A DNA stretch of 64,000 bases from JBPEWY01 sp965224095 (lineage in GTDB: Bacteria > Bacteroidota > Bacteroidia > Flavobacteriales > Flavobacteriaceae): the NCBI GenBank assembly GCA_965224095.1, contig OZ245039.1, positions 744,001 through 808,000 of the forward strand, in the 5' to 3' direction. Of the stretch, positions 61,765 to 64,000 are shown one piece after another. The translations under genes and the position numbers were made by a program. Under the pieces are notes generated by a model. It saw only the letters and a list, made by a program, of their open reading frames with translations. It had not been told where the DNA came from and did no database searches. How positions within the stretch are numbered: the stretch's first letter is position 1; the number at the start of each line of letters is the position of its first letter.

Positions 61765-62517
61765 ATGCGATACGGTATTAATAATCAAAGTATTGTTCCG
61801 GTAAGGTCAGAACCTTCGGATACCTCCGAGCAGGTAACTCAGTTATTATACGGTGATCATTTTAAGGTTTTAGACCAAAGAAAAAAATGGAGCCGTATTC
61901 GAATAGCGCTGGACTCCTATGAAGGATGGATAGATAACAAGCAATATAAGGAACTCCCGGAAGATATATACCAGGAGCTTGACAAGGGCATCCCGGTTCT
62001 TTCCACAGATCTTCTGGATTACGTAGAAGATCATCAAAAAAGGCTTGTTTCTATTCCTATAGGGAGTACCGTAGGGAATGCCGGATGTCTGGAGCACAGC
62101 TTCGGAGGAAATGCCGTACGGGGTATACAAACAAGAAAATACCTTATTGAAACCGCGCTTACTTATTTGAATAGTCCGTACCTCTGGGGAGGTAAAACCC
62201 CTTTTGGAATTGATTGCTCAGGCTTCACTCAGATGGTATACCGAATAAGCGGATACCATATTCTCAGAGATGCCTCTCAACAGGCTACTCAGGGCGAAGC
62301 TCTTAGTTTTATTGAAGAATCGGAACCTGGTGATCTTGCTTTTTTTGACAATGCCGAAGGAAAAATAATTCATGTGGGAATTATTATGACCGATAATTAT
62401 ATTATTCATGCCCATGGAAAAGTAAGAATAGACCGGATAGATCATACCGGGATTTTTAATGTAGATGAACATCGATATTCACACCAGCTCAGGGTAATTA
62501 AAAAAATTATCTCCTGA
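61765..62517 (+). CDS. NlpC/P60 cell-wall peptidase with SH3-like domains
   Basis: A 250-residue protein without a clear signal peptide. Residues 1-60 are a bacterial SH3 domain (VRSEPSDTSEQVTQLLYGD), a second beta module covers about 75-120, and residues 130-250 are the NlpC/P60 peptidase with the catalytic Cys in GIDCSGF (C151), His in IIHVGIIM and a third residue in IIHAHGK. This layout resembles dipeptidyl-peptidase VI/YkfC-type enzymes that cleave peptidoglycan stem peptides, often intracellularly during recycling. It follows the thiolase gene after 9 nt. Confidence 0.88.
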   Translation: MRYGINNQSIVPVRSEPSDTSEQVTQLLYGDHFKVLDQRKKWSRIRIALDSYEGWIDNKQYKELPEDIYQELDKGIPVLSTDLLDYVEDHQKRLVSIPIGSTVGNAGCLEHSFGGNAVRGIQTRKYLIETALTYLNSPYLWGGKTPFGIDCSGFTQMVYRISGYHILRDASQQATQGEALSFIEESEPGDLAFFDNAEGKIIHVGIIMTDNYIIHAHGKVRIDRIDHTGIFNVDEHRYSHQLRVIKKIIS

Positions 62518-62538
62518 AAAGGTATATCAATAAAAAAA

Positions 62539-62566
62539 AGCTCCGGCAAAATCCGGAGCTTTTTTT
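62539..62566. terminator. Bidirectional terminator between convergent genes
   Basis: AGCTCCGG and CCGGAGCT pair perfectly around CAAAAT, with an A run on one side and a T run on the other, 21 nt after the NlpC/P60 stop and 17 nt from the end of the convergent TPR gene. Confidence 0.92.
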
Positions 62567-62582
62567 ATTCAATATGTATTAT

Positions 62583-63848
62583 TTATTCTTCCAAGAGTTT
62601 TTTAACTCTCAGGTAATTATCATTATCTCCCAAAGCTCCGTAAACATTTTTCAATTGCTCCAGCAAACTCTTGTCTCCGGCATTTGTTTTCAACCCGTCT
62701 TCAAGAACTTTAGCTCCTTCGGTAAAAAGATCGTCTTTCTGCTTTTTAAGCTCGTCGTATTTTTGAATATCGGCTCTTGAACTTCCCAATGCATTCATTT
62801 CATCGATCAATGCATTTCCTTCATTGATATAAGAAGTAGATAAATTCAAGATAGCATTCACATAATTCGGATTGATCGCTATAGCCTTGTTATACGCTTT
62901 TCTCGATTCCTCATAATTTCCCTGCTCCATATTAACAACCCCGATATTATAGTGCAGATCCGGGTTATCCGGGGCCATTTGAGCGGCCTCGGCCATAAGG
63001 TCTTTAAATTTATTTCTATCGCCCAGTTTAAGGTATAAATTAGCCTCATTAAGAACTAAATTTACATCGTTAGGATAGGCAGCTCTGGCTTCTGAAAAAG
63101 CGGCTTTAGCCTTATCATTTTCTTCAAGCTGTAAATATATCAGAGCAATATTCTTTACAATTTCCGCTTTCTTGGAAGGTGATCTTTCATCCTTCGGATC
63201 TGTATAAGAACCGGCCTTAACCATCAGATCTCTTTGAGTTTTAGGCATTTCTTCTGCCTCTCCCGTCTCTGCATTCACAGCCGTATACTTCATTTCACTA
63301 CCGTCGTAGTCCATATCCTTCAACTCGTTATAATATTTAAGTGCCGACTCGTAATCAGCTCCATTTACCGCACTACTCGCAGCATAGTAAAGGTATACTG
63401 TATCTTTTTTACTTAGGGTATAACTCAAATACAACTTCCGTGCAGCATCGCTGTATTTCTTATTCTTGTTATCTTCTACGGCAGCATTTACTAAATCGGC
63501 AGTCATGTTTTGCATTAATTCAACCGCTTCGGCCGTATATTTCTTTTTGGTAGCTTCTTCGAAAGCAATAAGTTCTTTTAAAGAGCTGATCGCCGTATCA
63601 AATGAAGCATCGGCATCCATTCCTTTTTTGGCCATATCATGATAAACCTTTCCTTTTAGGAAGTAATACTGCGCTTTGTATTTATCATCAGCACTGGCAA
63701 TAGAAGAAGAGGCACTCTCAATAGCTGCTTTTGCACCAGCTACATCCCCGGACTTTAAAGCTTTATCGGCAGCCTTCAATTCATTTTTCTGTGCGAAGGC
63801 AGTCACCGAAAGTAACATAGCCGAAGCTATTAATAATTTAGTTCTCAT
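62583..63848 (-). CDS. Periplasmic TPR protein downstream of gyrA
   Basis: A 421-residue exported protein (signal peptide MRTKLLIASAMLLSVTAFAQ; the ATG at 63848 is preferred over a TTG eight codons earlier). Residues about 25-400 are tetratricopeptide repeats, clearest in NPDLHYNIGVVNMEQGNYEESRKAYNKAIAINPNY and DVNLVLNEANLYLKLGDRNKF. TPRs mediate protein-protein contacts. The position directly after gyrA is common in Flavobacteriaceae, but its function is not known to me. Confidence 0.85.
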   Translation of the reverse strand: MRTKLLIASAMLLSVTAFAQKNELKAADKALKSGDVAGAKAAIESASSSIASADDKYKAQYYFLKGKVYHDMAKKGMDADASFDTAISSLKELIAFEEATKKKYTAEAVELMQNMTADLVNAAVEDNKNKKYSDAARKLYLSYTLSKKDTVYLYYAASSAVNGADYESALKYYNELKDMDYDGSEMKYTAVNAETGEAEEMPKTQRDLMVKAGSYTDPKDERSPSKKAEIVKNIALIYLQLEENDKAKAAFSEARAAYPNDVNLVLNEANLYLKLGDRNKFKDLMAEAAQMAPDNPDLHYNIGVVNMEQGNYEESRKAYNKAIAINPNYVNAILNLSTSYINEGNALIDEMNALGSSRADIQKYDELKKQKDDLFTEGAKVLEDGLKTNAGDKSLLEQLKNVYGALGDNDNYLRVKKLLEE

Positions 63849-63874
63849 TTTTTTTCCTGTTTGTTTTTTCAAAA

Positions 63875-64000
63875 TTAATCATTTGTTTCGACACTACCAT
63901 TATCAAGAGCCGTGCCAGGCTCATTTACTTCAATATCACGAATGTCATTTACATCGTCTTCATCCTTCATTACTTTAGCAACCGCAGCTATCGAATCACT
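63875..64000 (-). CDS. gyrA: DNA gyrase subunit A, C-terminal end only
   Basis: The last 42 codons of a leftward gene that enters from the right edge: SDSIAAVAKVMKDEDD followed by an acidic tail ending VETND and a TAA. The DSIAAVAKV segment followed by an acidic tail is the usual end of GyrA in Flavobacteriia, and the following TPR gene agrees. Only the tail is in the window, so the assignment rests on that short segment and context. Confidence 0.7.
   Translation of the reverse strand, partial: SDSIAAVAKVMKDEDDVNDIRDIEVNEPGTALDNGSVETND

Overview
The window is a chromosomal stretch of a Bacteroidota bacterium, most likely a marine-type Flavobacteriaceae. The signs are a SusC/SusD pair with an N-terminal STN domain under FecR and an ECF sigma factor, a GldA/GldG-like ABC system, membrane-anchored AraC regulators, SPII lipoproteins, BfmA/BtgA-type mobilization proteins, no evident Shine-Dalgarno sequences, and a gyrA C-terminus followed by a TPR gene at the right edge. 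Three tRNA genes are intact: Arg(TCT), Pro(TGG) and Ser(GCT). I saw no rRNA, CRISPR array or prophage.

Layout. (1) 1-10.2 kb, chromosome: a VanX-like lipoprotein, two adjacent PLP enzymes, DsbD, a small secreted Cys-rich protein, and a tight pair of an HExxH metalloprotease and an MBL-fold hydrolase. (2) 10.25-25.1 kb, putative island A: it is bounded by two 3' fragments of a tRNA-Arg. It holds one inducible cell-surface locus (sigma, FecR, SusC, SusD, TlpA-like thioredoxin, ABC ATPase and permease, LolA-like protein, stand-alone DsbD N-domain) and two decaying genes at its right end. No integrase remains. (3) 25.1-34.9 kb, island B: tyrosine integrase, a conserved non-coding block, a BfmA-like gene, then a four-gene operon Fic / MmeI-like methyltransferase / SF2 helicase / GIY-YIG nuclease, ending at the intact tRNA-Arg. 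(4) 35-42.9 kb, chromosome: two AraC regulators, secreted enzymes, a cupin, a secreted SurE-like protein and an amidohydrolase lipoprotein. (5) 42.9-58.15 kb, island C: a two-gene Rhs/YD-repeat polymorphic-toxin system, a promoterless orphan toxin-tip cassette and two candidate membrane immunity genes, then a BfmA-like gene, the same conserved non-coding block and an integrase, ending at the intact tRNA-Pro. (6) 58.1-64 kb, chromosome: tRNA-Pro, tRNA-Ser, a 7TM-HD phosphohydrolase, thiolase, an NlpC/P60 peptidase, a TPR protein and the end of gyrA.

The unifying result is that islands B and C are two members of one family of small tRNA-targeted mobilizable islands. Both carry integrase, a 177-nt core of non-coding DNA that is 94% identical between them, bfmA and then cargo. 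Both have a pair of direct repeats spaced 11 bp at each end and a 3' tRNA duplication. Their integrases and BfmA proteins are far more diverged than the non-coding block, which points to a selected cis-acting site such as an oriT or a structured RNA. The cargo is anti-invader (restriction-like operon) in B and anti-competitor (Rhs toxin/immunity) in C.

All assignments rest on reading motifs and on hand alignment inside this window; no database search was run.
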